From Acorus gramineus (taxonomy: Eukaryota > Streptophyta > Magnoliopsida > Acorales > Acoraceae), in the NCBI GenBank assembly GCA_030737835.1, contig CM060857.1:15077496-15141495 (forward strand): a stretch of 64,000 nt of DNA, read 5' to 3'. Below, piece by piece: positions 13,234 to 24,400 of the stretch (position 1 is the first letter of the stretch; every line of letters begins with the position of its first letter). The position numbers were made by a program, and so were the translations under genes. Under the pieces are notes generated by a model, which was not told where the DNA came from, did not search any database, and saw only the letters and a list, made by a program, of their open reading frames with translations.

Positions 13234-13423
13234 TGTTAAAGAATCATTATTAGGATAATATTATATCTTTATTATCATTATTGTGATATTATTAGTTATT
13301 ATTAGTTTCCTAGATTTCCTAGATTCCTTATCTGTATTTTAGGATTTCCTCTATGTATCTATAAATAGAGCCCTTTGGCTCCTCTAATATAATAACAACA
13401 ATTCCCTTTTCTTTATTCTAACA
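13234..13423 (+). repeat. 5' LTR of the mini element
   Basis: 190 bp, TG...CA ends. It contains a TATA-like stretch (TCTATAAATAGAGCC) about 60 bp before its 3' end, a plausible promoter. It carries a 10-bp TTATTATTAG duplication absent from the 3' LTR. Confidence 0.88.
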
Positions 13424-13436
13424 TGGTATCAGAGCC
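13424..13436 (+). promoter_or_regulatory. Retrotransposon primer-binding site
   Basis: TGGTATCAGAGCC directly after the 5' LTR; complementary to the 3' end of plant initiator Met-tRNA. Confidence 0.85.
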
Positions 13437-13474
13437 ACCTCAGAAACTCTAGATCTATAAAAGTTTTCTCCTTC

Positions 13475-13516
13475 TTCCCCGCTCCGATTTGGGAGTTTTC
13501 AATCGGAGCGGGGGAA
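13475..13516 (+). promoter_or_regulatory. Leader hairpin of the mini element
   Basis: TTCCCCGCTCCGATT (13475-13489) pairs with AATCGGAGCGGGGGAA (13501-13516), one G bulged, across an 11-nt loop. It lies 38 nt downstream of the primer-binding site, where retroelements often carry packaging or dimerisation structures. A function is inferred only from position and stem strength. Confidence 0.6.
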
Positions 13517-13594
13517 GACTTTTAGTACCCATATTTTCTTCCGCTGTCTAGTTGTATTCTAGTATTTGTCCTCTAGTGGTACTTATGTTTATTG

Positions 13595-14190
13595 CCGTCG
13601 TGCCCTTGCCGTCGTCGTCGTCGTCGTGCCCTTGCCGTCGTCGTGCCCTTGCCGTGGTCGTCGCCGTCGTGCCCTTGCCGTCGCTGTTGTCGTCGTGCCC
13701 TTGCCGTCGCCGTCGTGCCCTTGCTGTCGTCGTCGCCGTCGTGCCCTTGCCGTCGTCGTCGTGCCCTTGCCGTCGTCGTGCCCGTGTCGTCGTCGTCGCC
13801 GTCGTGCCCTTGCCGTCGCTGTTGCCGTCATGCCCTTGCCATCGCCGTCGTGCCCTTGCCGTCGTCGTCACCGTCGTGCCCTTGCCGTCGCTGTTGTCGT
13901 CGTGCCCTTGCCGTCGCTGTCGTGCCCTTGCCGTCGTCGTCGTCGTCGTGCCCTTGCCGTCGTCGTGCCCTTGCCGTCATCGTCGCCGTCGTGCCCTTGC
14001 CGTCGCTGTTGTCGTCGTGCCCTTGCTGTCGTCGTCGCCGTCGTGCCCTTGCCGTCGCTGTTGTCGTCGTGCCCTTGTCGTCGCCGTCGTGCCCTTGCCG
14101 TCGTCGTCGCCGTCGTGCTCTTGCCGCCGTCGTGCCCTTGCCGTTGCCGTCGTGCCCTTGCCGTCGCCGTCGCCGTCGTGCCCTTGGCCA
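13595..14190 (+). repeat. GTC/GCC-rich minisatellite inside the mini element
   Basis: About two dozen copies of TGCCCTTG separated by variable runs of GTC, GCC and GCT triplets (units around 17-26 bp). Stop codons are almost absent in all six frames, giving overlapping open frames of up to 239 codons whose products cycle through the same short words (PLPS, CPCRRR, ALAV). I treat these frames as a by-product of the repeat, not as genes. Very CpG-rich compared with its AT-rich surroundings. Confidence 0.85.
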
Positions 14191-14246
14191 CCTTCTCATT
14201 TTTGTCCAAACTCTAAGGGTCCTACCTTTCAGAGTTTGGGAGGGGG

Positions 14247-14426
14247 TGTTAAAGAATCATTATTAGGATAATATTATATCTTTATTATCATTATTGTGAT
14301 ATTATTAGTTTCCTAGATTTCCTAGATTCCTTATCTGTATTTTAGGGTTTCCTCTGTGTATCTATAAATAGAGCCATTTGACTCCTCTAATATAACAACA
14401 ACAATTCCCTTTTCTTTATTCTAACA
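14247..14426 (+). repeat. 3' LTR of the mini element
   Basis: 180 bp, same TG...CA termini as the 5' LTR; preceded by the polypurine tract GGGAGGGGG. Confidence 0.88.
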
Positions 14427-14431
14427 ATATC

Positions 14432-17400
14432 AATTCATTATATAAAACTAAAATGATATTATAATATCATTTTTTAAAATAAAAATATTAATTAGCAACT
14501 GTTTAGCTAGTCCACCTAAGATGAATAATGATTTTATTGTTTTTCCATCATTGATACAAATAAAAAAATACTATTACATAAAATGCCAATAAGAAAATAG
14601 ACGCACCAACATCTTGTGTGTGTGTATAAGAGATAAAAAGTGGCATTTAACAAATGATCCATGATGGTGAAGAAGAATAAATAAATAATAGATTTTAGGG
14701 CAATAATTTGTATAACTAAAATTTCACATCATAGATAAATAGTTCAACATTGACAAAAAAAAAAAAAAAAAAAAAATTCATTACTAATCATATCGAATTT
14801 GGGTTGAGTTGGTGTTACCCGACCCCTCAAATTTGAGTTGTTCATGTTCACAAACGCAAAAAAAATCCCAACCTAAACCCACCCGATTAAATCAGGTTAA
14901 TTGGGATTGCTTGCACCCATATTTAATTAAAAGGCCAGTTAAAAGACAAAATTTGTTTAACTCTGCATATATAATACCATACATTATGATATCAACAGTC
15001 TGGTTGATGAGAAACACTTATTTAAAATGCAACACACCCAAACAGCAGGTAGAGATGCTTTTGTTGCAGGTTGACACTATTAAAAAAAAGAAAAGGAACA
15101 TCTAATAAAAAGTAATACTGTTTCATCCTTAACCAGCAAATTGGGACAGAGCAGCATTAAAAAATGGGCCATAAACAGTGTTATTGAGGGGCTGCATTTC
15201 TCCATGAAGGCTAAAGAAGAAGAAATGTTAATGAGACATTGGTCTTGCTTGCCAAATAAAATGGGTTATATGTGCAGCACATAAAAATCATTTATTGTGC
15301 AAGTTGTGACAAGATATCCAATGATGAAGTGTAAAATTTATTTCATTTATTGTTATTTAATCTTATGCTCCAAGTTGTTACATATTCCCCCCACAGAGCA
15401 TCACCAGGAAACAGTGCAGGACCACAATCGCCATTTATAACTCAAACAACTTGAAGAGATTCCTTGTATAATGGAATGATTTTTTGAGAGCAAATAAACA
15501 GTTATAGAAAAGAAGTGTAGGAAATATTGGAAAGAATAACAAAAAAAAAAAATGTGTAACACTTTTATACCGGTTTAAATATTAGGCTGTTTGAATAAAG
15601 GATGTGACACTGTCATTGATACCGCCATAATAACAGTGCACCGGTTTATAGAAAATCTATGTTTGATCCAATAAACATGTGTTGGTTTTATGGATATATA
15701 TGAACAAGCATTATTTCTGCACAATTTTAATAGATGTATAGCATGTACAGAATGTGATGTGATTGGCCCACGCATGAAATATTCGTGTTTTTAACACAAA
15801 GAATCTTATCTCATTAGTTTGAATCATCCTAATAGCATAAAATTTAACATGAATAAATAAATAAAATAAAATAACACTTAAAAAGGAACATCACATGGGC
15901 CATAAGAGACCATATAATTAAAGTGTTGCATGCAGTCTTTGTATACAAATATGTTTTTTTGTTATACAATTGTTAAGTAATATAATATATATTTCAGTAA
16001 TATAATATAATAATATATTATAATATATATTTCAGTAATATAATATATATTTTATTAGAGAAAACATGATTGACTGGTATTATATGTGAAGTTACATATT
16101 TCATTATATAAAATATAAACAACAGATCAAAATGCATAGAAACTGCATTTAGAATAATACGAGAGATTGTTTATAACATTATACATAAATAATATTATAA
16201 AAAACAGTGTGTGATTTGTCCAATTATAGTCCCATTTTTAAAATCAATTGTTAAGCCGATTCCTTTTCTACAATAAGTTAAATAACGATACTTTATTTTT
16301 TTTTGTTATACAGTTTGATTTTTGTGTATTAAAAATGAAGAAAAAATTATGAAAAAAAACAATTGAGAATAATTTTAATGAAAAAATTAGCTAAGAGAGT
16401 TTTATCAAAATATGTTGATATATTTAGTTGTTCATGCAGTCCTCAACGTCCCCTCACCCAATAGAAAATTGAATGCAAAAAATTTATGCACTCAATTTAT
16501 TGGATATATATTTTAGTTTTTGAAATATATACATGTTTCATATGCACCTTCAAAAAAATTAGGGTACACCCGTGAACCACACTTTTAGCCCCAGTTGAAT
16601 TCGGAGTACGCCACATTGGCACATAATAGCATGGAATAAAGCAGATATTAATTTTTGGTATTTGGTATTAGCTTTCTTAGAAGAGTGGGTTACATACTTA
16701 CATGAGAAAGATTGTCCCTTGCTGTGTGATATATACGTGTTTCCATAGTTAAATTTTTGGCCTGCCTGGTCTATATACTTAACTAAACAAGAAGAAGTTC
16801 CCCCCTACAATTCATGGTGATGGAAGTGGTTTTATAGGTTGATTTAGTATTTAAACAGAAATTGATTTATATTTCTTAATGGCCAGAATTAAGTTTTATC
16901 CTTAGTTGATCTAAGCGACACTGGAAATTTTCTTTCAAGGGGTCAAGGATGCCAACTTTGGAGCCCCAATGAAAGGAAAAAGGAAATGATGGTAGAAATC
17001 ATGTTCAAATTACCAGAGAATGGCAAAGAGCATTATTTATTGAACCTATATTCCTTGCTTCCTTTTTTTTGTTTATGTAATATAACAGATTTTTGCAGTA
17101 CTACCTACACAGTGGCCATCATATTTGAACTTCCACCATTTTATGAGAAATTGTTTTCCTGGATTATATCCAAATGTGAATATATGTTCTTGATTTATAG
17201 GCTATTATCTTTTATTTCCAATATTTCTTTTTTTATTCTTAGCTTTGTTCTTGCTCACCTGTCATCTTCAGTCCAAGTTAACTTTGATTCTTTTCTTTGC
17301 ATGCATTAATCCTAGCAATGAAATTTACACGATACTCTACAATAGTTGGTATCGAGCATCAACGTTACCTTGTAGGCATAAGCATGACATTTCTTGTCTA

Positions 17401-17470
17401 TCTTAATCAGTTTGTTGAATTGCATATGTCTCTTGGGTAGTTAATATTTGTCAGTTTAACCTTCTCTCAC
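14432..17470. other. AT-rich intergenic sequence, no gene seen
   Basis: About 3 kb with no supportable gene. It contains an A run near 14755-14776 and a short reiterated ATATTTCAGTAATATAATAT stretch at about 15970-16050. A 107-codon frame at 16986-17309 is rich in Phe, Leu and Ile and looks like chance. Confidence 0.45.
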
Positions 17471-17479
17471 TTTGGTAGC

Positions 17480-17840
17480 AGGTCCATCTCTGGGAGGCCA
17501 CCATGAGGGGAAAGTTGATTGGCGGAGGGGCCCTGACTGAGGCGGGCTTCGACCTTCTCCCTCTTGAGCACGAGCACGAGCACTCCTTCTCGACCTCTGT
17601 TACCACTGGGGCCACCTTTAGCAGAGCTTCTTGTCCTTCAGCGACTCAGAGTCGTGGGAGGTAATCGAGGGCCGCGTCTTCGGTCCGAGAGACCCCCAGC
17701 TGCCCCAGACATTCCAGAGGTCCAGTCTTCTCATCAGCCACCGCCTCCTTCTCAGCCAAGTCAGGACATTCTTCCTTCGACTCAGCCTCCCGCGGATGAT
17801 GATACTCTGTGGTATATTCTTTTCCTTAGCCTTTGGTAGA
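17480..17840 (+). other. GC-rich island with protein-like but broken frames
   Basis: About 360 bp of clearly higher GC than its surroundings. It is preceded by a good acceptor (TTTGGTAGCAG) and contains ATGAGGGGAAAG and then a Pro/Ser/Gln-rich frame (PEVQSSHQPPPPSQPSQ) offset by one base. No single frame stays open through the island. It could be an exon of an unrecognised gene, a frame-shifted gene copy, or transposon coding debris; I cannot choose. Confidence 0.35.
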
Positions 17841-17929
17841 AAACTTTGGTGTGTATAGCAATGAGTTTTAAGCTTTTGTCTTTTCTTTTGGCTCAGGTGA
17901 CCTTCTAATCAAGTGGTTCTTCAAGGCTC

Positions 17930-18300
17930 TGGACTAATCAATGTCAGAATAAATTGATATAAAGTGATATATGGATTCCACCCAATCCTTAAAATTAATG
18001 TTATTCTAGGTTATTCCACCTAAGAATATGTGGATTCTATGTTAAATTAATTGTCATCATCTTTTATAAATCATATGTCAAATCAACTATCATTATTTTT
18101 TCACTTTTTATAAATCTTTATCTACACTTTATTCATATTTTATCCAAACAATAAAAATTTCATTATTACATTTTTCAACCAGAATTATTTAAAACACAAC
18201 TAAACACAAAATTATTTATCTCAATGCTATAGCCACTTATGCTAATATAACTGTATATCCTAGAATAAATCTTATTTTGTATCCAAACATAAGCTAAAAG
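17930..18300 (+). mobile_element. MITE-like element, family copy 1
   Basis: Shares a diagnostic internal order with the copies at 20725, 37010 and 55811: GTCATCA, TTTTATAAATC, TGTCAAATCAACT, CACTTTTTATAAATCTTTAT and CAAACAATAAAAAT, followed by an AACACAACTAAACAC-like word. No coding capacity. Limits are approximate; the target-site duplication is not clear. Confidence 0.6.
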
Positions 18301-18488
18301 ATTTTAAACAAGTTATGGGCACTGATACATTTCTGATTACTAAGGCAATATATGAAACGTCTACCATAGTTTATACTCTATAATACATGCACTCATTTTT
18401 ATGAAATAATATATTTTATTAGTTAAATATATATACTTGTAAAAAAAATTAAAAATTGTGTTGAGCATGTAATTCTCCAAGTAAGTTA

Positions 18489-18537
18489 TGGGCTATGTGG
18501 ATGGAACTTGCCCGGCCCACACCCGAAACACAGCCCA
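18489..18537 (+). promoter_or_regulatory. Three Site II (TGGGCY) promoter motifs
   Basis: TGGGCT at 18489-18494 on the plus strand, and TGGGCC (18514-18519) and TGGGCT (18532-18537) on the minus strand, about 160-205 bp before the ATG at 18695. Clustered Site II motifs are typical of promoters for ribosomal, mitochondrial and cell-cycle genes in plants, and support a real gene here. Confidence 0.55.
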
Positions 18538-18694
18538 TGATCCCCCAACCCGTACAACCGACAAAGTAAAACCCGAAAACCATTCCCGACCGTACAACCA
18601 CCGCGGAGCATCACATCCACCAACGTCTATTTTAACACCACAATAAAAGAAAAAAAAAGAGGAAGGCCGCGGAGCACCAGATCGGGCAGAAACG

Positions 18695-20065
18695 ATGGCG
18701 GAGATCTCTCACTGGATGGGCGTCACCGCCGCCTCCACCTTGAAATGCCGAAGTGGAGTCCGATCTACTCACCTCCCTTACTCTCCTCCTCCTCTTGTTC
18801 TCCGCTCCCCTCTCCCTTCTTCGTCTCTATCTTTATTGCCAGTTTTCATCTGTCTTGGATGCTTACATGTTCCCTTTTCTTGATGATCACCTATAATTAT
18901 ATATTTCGTCCTGGTATTCAATTTTTGATCCTGAAGTATACTCTGTGATGGCAATTGTTGTGTTTTATTGACAGAATATCCAAGTTTACCACATGAAGCT
19001 TGGAAAAAGGGTCTCTAATGTTGAGAATTATTAATGCTATTCAAATGTTTCGACTTCGGCTGCATCTATCAATTTGGCTTATTAACGATTTATAATCCTT
19101 TTAGCTTATATCACTTGTAATGCCTTATCAATGCCTCTAGCATAATTGGTAAATCTTCTAATATTTTCTAATCTTATAGGCTTATAATTTTGTGACTTTG
19201 TTCGCTGTCCCTATTTGGAAATTGATGCCGTCTTTCATATCCTGTCCCCAAAGTTGTGGATCCAGACTAGTAACTGGACTGTCTTTAAATTTCACAATTA
19301 ATATTTGTAGGTAATGCATACATGTTATTGAACTACAAGTTGGTTGTATAAACATGGATCACTCAACAAGTCTCATTATATTTTTTTCCTTGGTGAGCAG
19401 GAGGGAAGCACATAGGCGGCTGTACAGGTATCTCACTTACTCAATATTCTACTTCTTTCGGTTACTCTATGACATACATGTTATAAGTTTTTTTTTTAAT
19501 AAAGGAATATGAAACTTTTATTATGTTGGAAGTGTTACAAAAAATCAAAACAAGATGGCCCGCTTGTTGCTTTAGCCAAATAGGCACAGGCAATTGACTA
19601 GTCAACTTGCATGAAAACATAACTTTTTCATACACAAAACCTGTTAAGGGCAGATTTCATCCATGCATTTTAAATTTTGAACATCCAGTGATACTAGAAT
19701 GTTAATGCCTAATCTCTTAATCAGGTCATTTGTCTTTGGTGGAATTGAATTCTTATTTCTCCCGAAGGATTTGAATTAGCCTCTCCTTGCTAATTTGACC
19801 ATCAAAGACCATCATCCAGAGCACCCTTTTAAATGCAAAAGTGACTGATCTCAAACCCAGAACCTCGCCCTATTAATGCAAACACTTTTATCATTTTTCC
19901 AAGCAATTGCCCCTATTGGAATAAATCATGTTTTTTTAAATTACAATTTCATTTTTTTTGTTCTTTTCTAATGCAGATACTGTGAAACTCCACCGTAAAG
20001 GAGATCTGGAACCCTTATTATCAGAAGCTAGAAGCAATTCCCGTGAGAGTTTGCAACAGCCATAA
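18695..20065 (+). CDS. Possible small four-exon gene, about 69 aa, unrecognised
   Basis: Tentative model: 18695-18752, 18975-19010, 19401-19427 and 19977-20065. Phases close to 210 nt and the last three exons read through as one frame ending in KLHRKGDLEPLLSEARSNS and then SLQQP. The start MAEISHWMGVTAAS follows a clean leader and the Site II cluster. The two internal exons have good acceptors, and the exon-3 donor (CAG|GTATCT) is good. The weak points are the first donor (CGAA|GTGGAG) and the second (AGG|GTCTCT), which are poor, so exon 1 may be wrong. I do not recognise the protein. An alternative reading of exons 3-4 ends early in RYCETPP. A MITE lies on either side (17930, 20725). Confidence 0.3.
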
Positions 20066-20724
20066 TTTGTTTATCAAGAAAAGCAAGCACGGACAGTGTA
20101 AAACCTTGTCGATACGAAGAATTGAAGCCCCTACTGAATTCAAATTAAAACTTGGGTTACACAGATCCAACATGCTAATGTTTTCAGGTTTGTCCACCAT
20201 TTGTGCCCTCCTATTTATCTGCACAATCCCCTACAACTCTTTATGTTCATATTTCTCTTTTTGACATAATGACATGTTCTTCAAAAAAAACACTCATTTA
20301 CACATGGGAGTGATGAGACTATAAATTCTTTGTCCATCTCTATCTGATTCACAATTGGAGCATAAGTTCTGTATCTTTCAAAGTTTTGTATCATTTGTGA
20401 GCCATGATGAAATAATCTCTGCAGGTCTGTGATGATACATTCCTCCCTCCACTGGCGATCGATTATCTTCCACATCTTTCAGTCGAACAAACTTTTGTTG
20501 GTTGTGTGTTTAGCATCTTCAGGATCGAGGATCCAGATATCTATTTATTTTGGATGGTTTATCATGTTCTTCATGATTATAAAAACTCTCTTGTTCTGGT
20601 TCCCGCTTTTGACATCCTGCTTAGAAATTTTTACGTGTATTTTTATACTAATGATTTCCATAACAAGCTTTTGTCTTTCATTTTATCATGTAGTTTTATC
20701 ATATCGGTTGATTGCGCTTTAAGT

Positions 20725-21100
20725 CTATGTTTGGTTGGGGAATTGGAGGTGGAATAAACAGAGATAAGATGAAATAATGATAAAATTGATGTTTGGAAGG
20801 TTGGAATAAATGAAAATCTGTGTGTCAAAAGTTTTATTCCTACCACCTCTTGAAATTAAATTATTTCAGGTTGTTCAACCTATTTGAATATGTTGGTCCC
20901 ACTGTTAAATCAAATGTCATAACATCTTATTACTTATGGGGTTTATACGTCAAATCATTTTTTTTATTTTTTATAAATCTTTATTCATAATTTTATCTAT
21001 GGTTAATTAAACAATAATTTTTTTATTATTATATTTTTTAATAAAAATATTTAAAAACACAACCAAACAAACAATTTTTGAAAACTGGCTATGGATTGAT
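20725..21100 (+). mobile_element. MITE-like element, family copy 2
   Basis: Shows the family pattern: GTCATAACATCTTAT, GTCAAATCATT, TTTTTTATAAATCTTTATTC and AACACAACCAAACAAAC. More diverged than the other copies. It lies between the tentative small gene and the F-box gene, ending about 335 bp before the F-box start codon. Limits are approximate. Confidence 0.6.
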
Positions 21101-21435
21101 TAAATTAAATTGACTAATTTTTTATTTATAGAAAATATGATTAATTATTTGATAAAATATAAAATCTAATAAAAAAATTATATTTAAGTAAAAGTTTCAA
21201 ATATATTAAAATTAAGATGGGATAATTATACAAATATGTTATAAAATATTGCATATTTTCAGAAGTTTATTTATTTAATAAAAATAATTAATATTTTTAA
21301 TATATCTTAATAATATAACGATTCTAATCCGATGGTCGAATAACAGAATATAAGTGATATTTAACCCGTTTATTATTCCGGGTTAGGTTTTAAAGCATTG
21401 CTAATTGTCGGAAAAAAAAAAACAGCAGTTCTTCA

Positions 21436-24400
21436 ATGGCGGAACCCGAGCGAGCTCCCGATAGTAGCTCTGACATACGCAGATACGTCGGAGGAGGAGC
21501 TTCGACTGCAGTGTCGACGGCGGTGGAGGAGGAGAAGGAGAGGGGGAGGAGGAAGAGAGAGGGGGCCAGAGGAGGAGACAGAGGGAAAGAAATAGAGGGC
21601 GATGGGGGGAGGGAATGGGATCCTCTCGTGTTGTTCGGTCAGGACATAATGACGATGATCATGAAGTGTTTGGATGCACGAAGCGTGGGGCGGACGCTCG
21701 CGGTCTCTCGCGGATGGAATAACATCGCCTCCAGAGACGTTCTCTGGGATCCTATGGTTGGTTTTTCTTTGATTCTCTATGTTTTGTCCGAGATTGCTTC
21801 TGTGTTTCAATTGCATTTGCATCTGTTCCTTTAAATATTGGTTCTTGATTTGATTGGCTGGGTTTTTGAGGGCTTTTTTTTGGGGTTTGTGAAACCTTGA
21901 GTCCAAAACTGATACCTAGTTGGGTATTTGAGGATATATCATCTGAGTGTCAAAGGGGGGATTTTTTACGCTGTTGATTTGTTAAACTCTGAATGTCCTA
22001 TCACAATCTGGTGTTCATGAGACTAAACGGTAATGATTTCGTTATATTAGTTGTTGTAAAATGACTGATTTTCAATGAGAACTTGTTCATTGTTTATTTA
22101 AAAGAAATCATCATCGGGTTGGATCACCGTTGCAATTTGGGACATTTAAGAGAAGGAAGCACTCCCCTTAGAAAAAAGATTAGTAAATGTGCCAGACATG
22201 GAGGAGGGTGGAGTGGTTATATCCTTTGATTTGCATATGAGTGAGTGATTATTCTTGATGGTGTGGCAACAGGTTGAGGCAAAAAGTGGAATTCTCTTCA
22301 ATGAAAGGATTAAGAGAATTATGTGATGTTTATCATCTATGGGGTTTATATCCCGTTCCCTTTTACTTTATCGTATCCTTTTCTTTGAATATGTATTTGG
22401 GCATCATTGTTTTTATTTAATACAAAGGCGACTGCCCACCGTTTTGCATAAAAAAACAAAAAAAAAGGAGAGAATTATGTGAAGTTTTGAGACTTATGAC
22501 AATGCAGGATGGAAACTCGCTGCTTGCTCAACTAAAATAATATCTGGAGATAGGACTTCAGGGATGTAATATATTTGATGAGTTCTTATGAGTATAGATG
22601 TATGAGGAAAATGCCATTGCTCAACTACAATACGCCTTCTCTGGGAGAGCACGCACACAAAATCATCATGATTTTACGTGCAGACTTCTCTCTTTTGCTG
22701 ATAAAAAAGGAGGTAAACATCATGATTTGGTGACGTCAATTTGAATATGTCAGCATTTGTGTTTTTTTTGATAAAGTTGATGCTTCTTGATATTTGTGTT
22801 AGCATGTGAATGATATCGCTTCCATCTGGAGATTGAATCGACTCATGAGGTGGATGATTGTTTTGAACGAGACCAATGTTCTGCCTATTTCTTATGAAAT
22901 TTTGCATTGCTAAGTGAAATCCTATAATTTAAAAGCATATCTGAGAGTGGTACTGAATTGGCCTGCTCCCAAGCAATTTGGACATGGCTCATTTATATTT
23001 ATACCTGGCTCATGTTGTTTAGTAGATGCACAATCCTTTAGTGGAGTTTCATGTAGTAAATGATCTAAGCAAAAAAGAGTATTTAGTCAAGCCTGGTTTG
23101 ACTTCAATCTAGCCCAAAAATCCTGAATAAGGTTGCCCAAAGGTTGGCTTGCTTATATAAACGAGATGAGGCAAGCCCTACCTTAACAATCTCAACTAAA
23201 AGAGCTCAAGCTTGATCTTGTGTTTTTTCAACTGATCCAAGCCAAGCTTGAGCCTATTAAAACTATCTGATTCTGGCAAATCCCATTTTGGGTTGTCCTG
23301 GAGAACTGTGTCTTTCACCTATATGAAAGTTTTCATGTGAAAAGCAATGTTGCATGTCAAGAAAATCTATGAATAGTTAGCCATGGCTAGTTTCCAATAT
23401 CTGCTTCTGGTGCTGAGAGCATATAGATTTGGCCAATGACCTAAATATATATAATAATTGCATTTCAGTGTGAAGAATTATGGAAAGGAAAAGCACATAT
23501 TCCTCGGTTTACAAATGTTCGGGGTGTGTCGAGGTTGGCGGCTTATTCCTTCTGCATCATGGACAGCCAGCGGGTAAGTATCTATCTCAATCCTGCACAC
23601 ATTTGTATTAAATTTTTTTTGTTGATTATGATTATAAATGATCATTTGATTAGACTATTCAGCATTCTTGTTCTCCCCTAAATTCACATTTGAAATAAAT
23701 CTATTCAAGATAAACTAGTTCCTATCCCTCTTTATAGTCTCTTCCAAACTAGAGAATGGGAGTTTAATCTTGTCGATGGAAATGGAAATGATCAGTTGAA
23801 AATGGTTTCAGGCCTTTACATAACATCCATTATAAGTTCTGTTAGATGATTTTGCTTGTATCTTATAAAGACCTTGTCCCATAGGGATTTAGTGTAATCC
23901 ACAAATCCACTATTAATTGCATTTATGTTTAGTTTGTTAGAGGATTTTAAATCTTTATGCAAAATTTAGAGTGCTTTATTGCTTAATTCATCCCATGAAA
24001 TTATGCAAACATTTGTTTTTAAGTTTTAACTTGCTTAAACCTGACAGGTTGTATTGAATTGGATGCAATACAATTTTTTGATGATGATGTTCCCTTTGCT
24101 CACTGTTCATGATGTGGTACTATTTGCTGATTCATTTGGTTAAAGTTTGTTAGTAGGCAGATCAGCAAGTTGATCTTCTAAACTAGATACGTGTAGAATA
24201 TGTATACAATTCCTGGTTTAAGCTACACTCTTTATAACATTAAATAATTTTTTAGTTCAAAATTGCTGGCAGGCATGCATGCAAGTGTGTGCACACAAGG
24301 ATAATTTCTAACGAGCTTGGTACTCATTGCACAGATACGCATCATGCAAGCAGATCTATGTGATCATGTCTGGGAATATCGTTTTAAAAAGGTTAGTTCC

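Larger units (their letters stand above)
13234..14426 (+). mobile_element. TRIM-like mini LTR retrotransposon with a GTC/GCC minisatellite interior
   Basis: Direct repeats of 190 bp (13234-13423) and 180 bp (14247-14426), both TGTTAAAG...TTCTAACA, differ by one 10-bp indel and about five substitutions, so roughly 97% identical. The primer-binding site TGGTATCAGAGCC starts at 13424, abutting the 5' repeat, and matches the initiator Met-tRNA 3' end used by many Copia and TRIM elements. A polypurine tract (GGGAGGGGG, 14238-14246) abuts the 3' repeat. Flanking ATATA and ATATC give a 4-of-5 target duplication. There is no gag or pol: the interior is a leader with a hairpin, then about 590 bp of repeat. 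It must have been mobilised by proteins from another element. Confidence 0.88.

Noticed and set aside
13552..14271. Open frames of 100-239 codons on both strands over the GTC/GCC repeat
   Set aside because: All frames are open because the repeat words contain no stops; the products are the same short words in rotation and the region lies between two LTRs.
16986..17309. 107-codon plus-strand frame rich in Phe/Leu/Ile
   Set aside because: Composition is what AT-rich DNA gives by chance; no splice context, no family resemblance.
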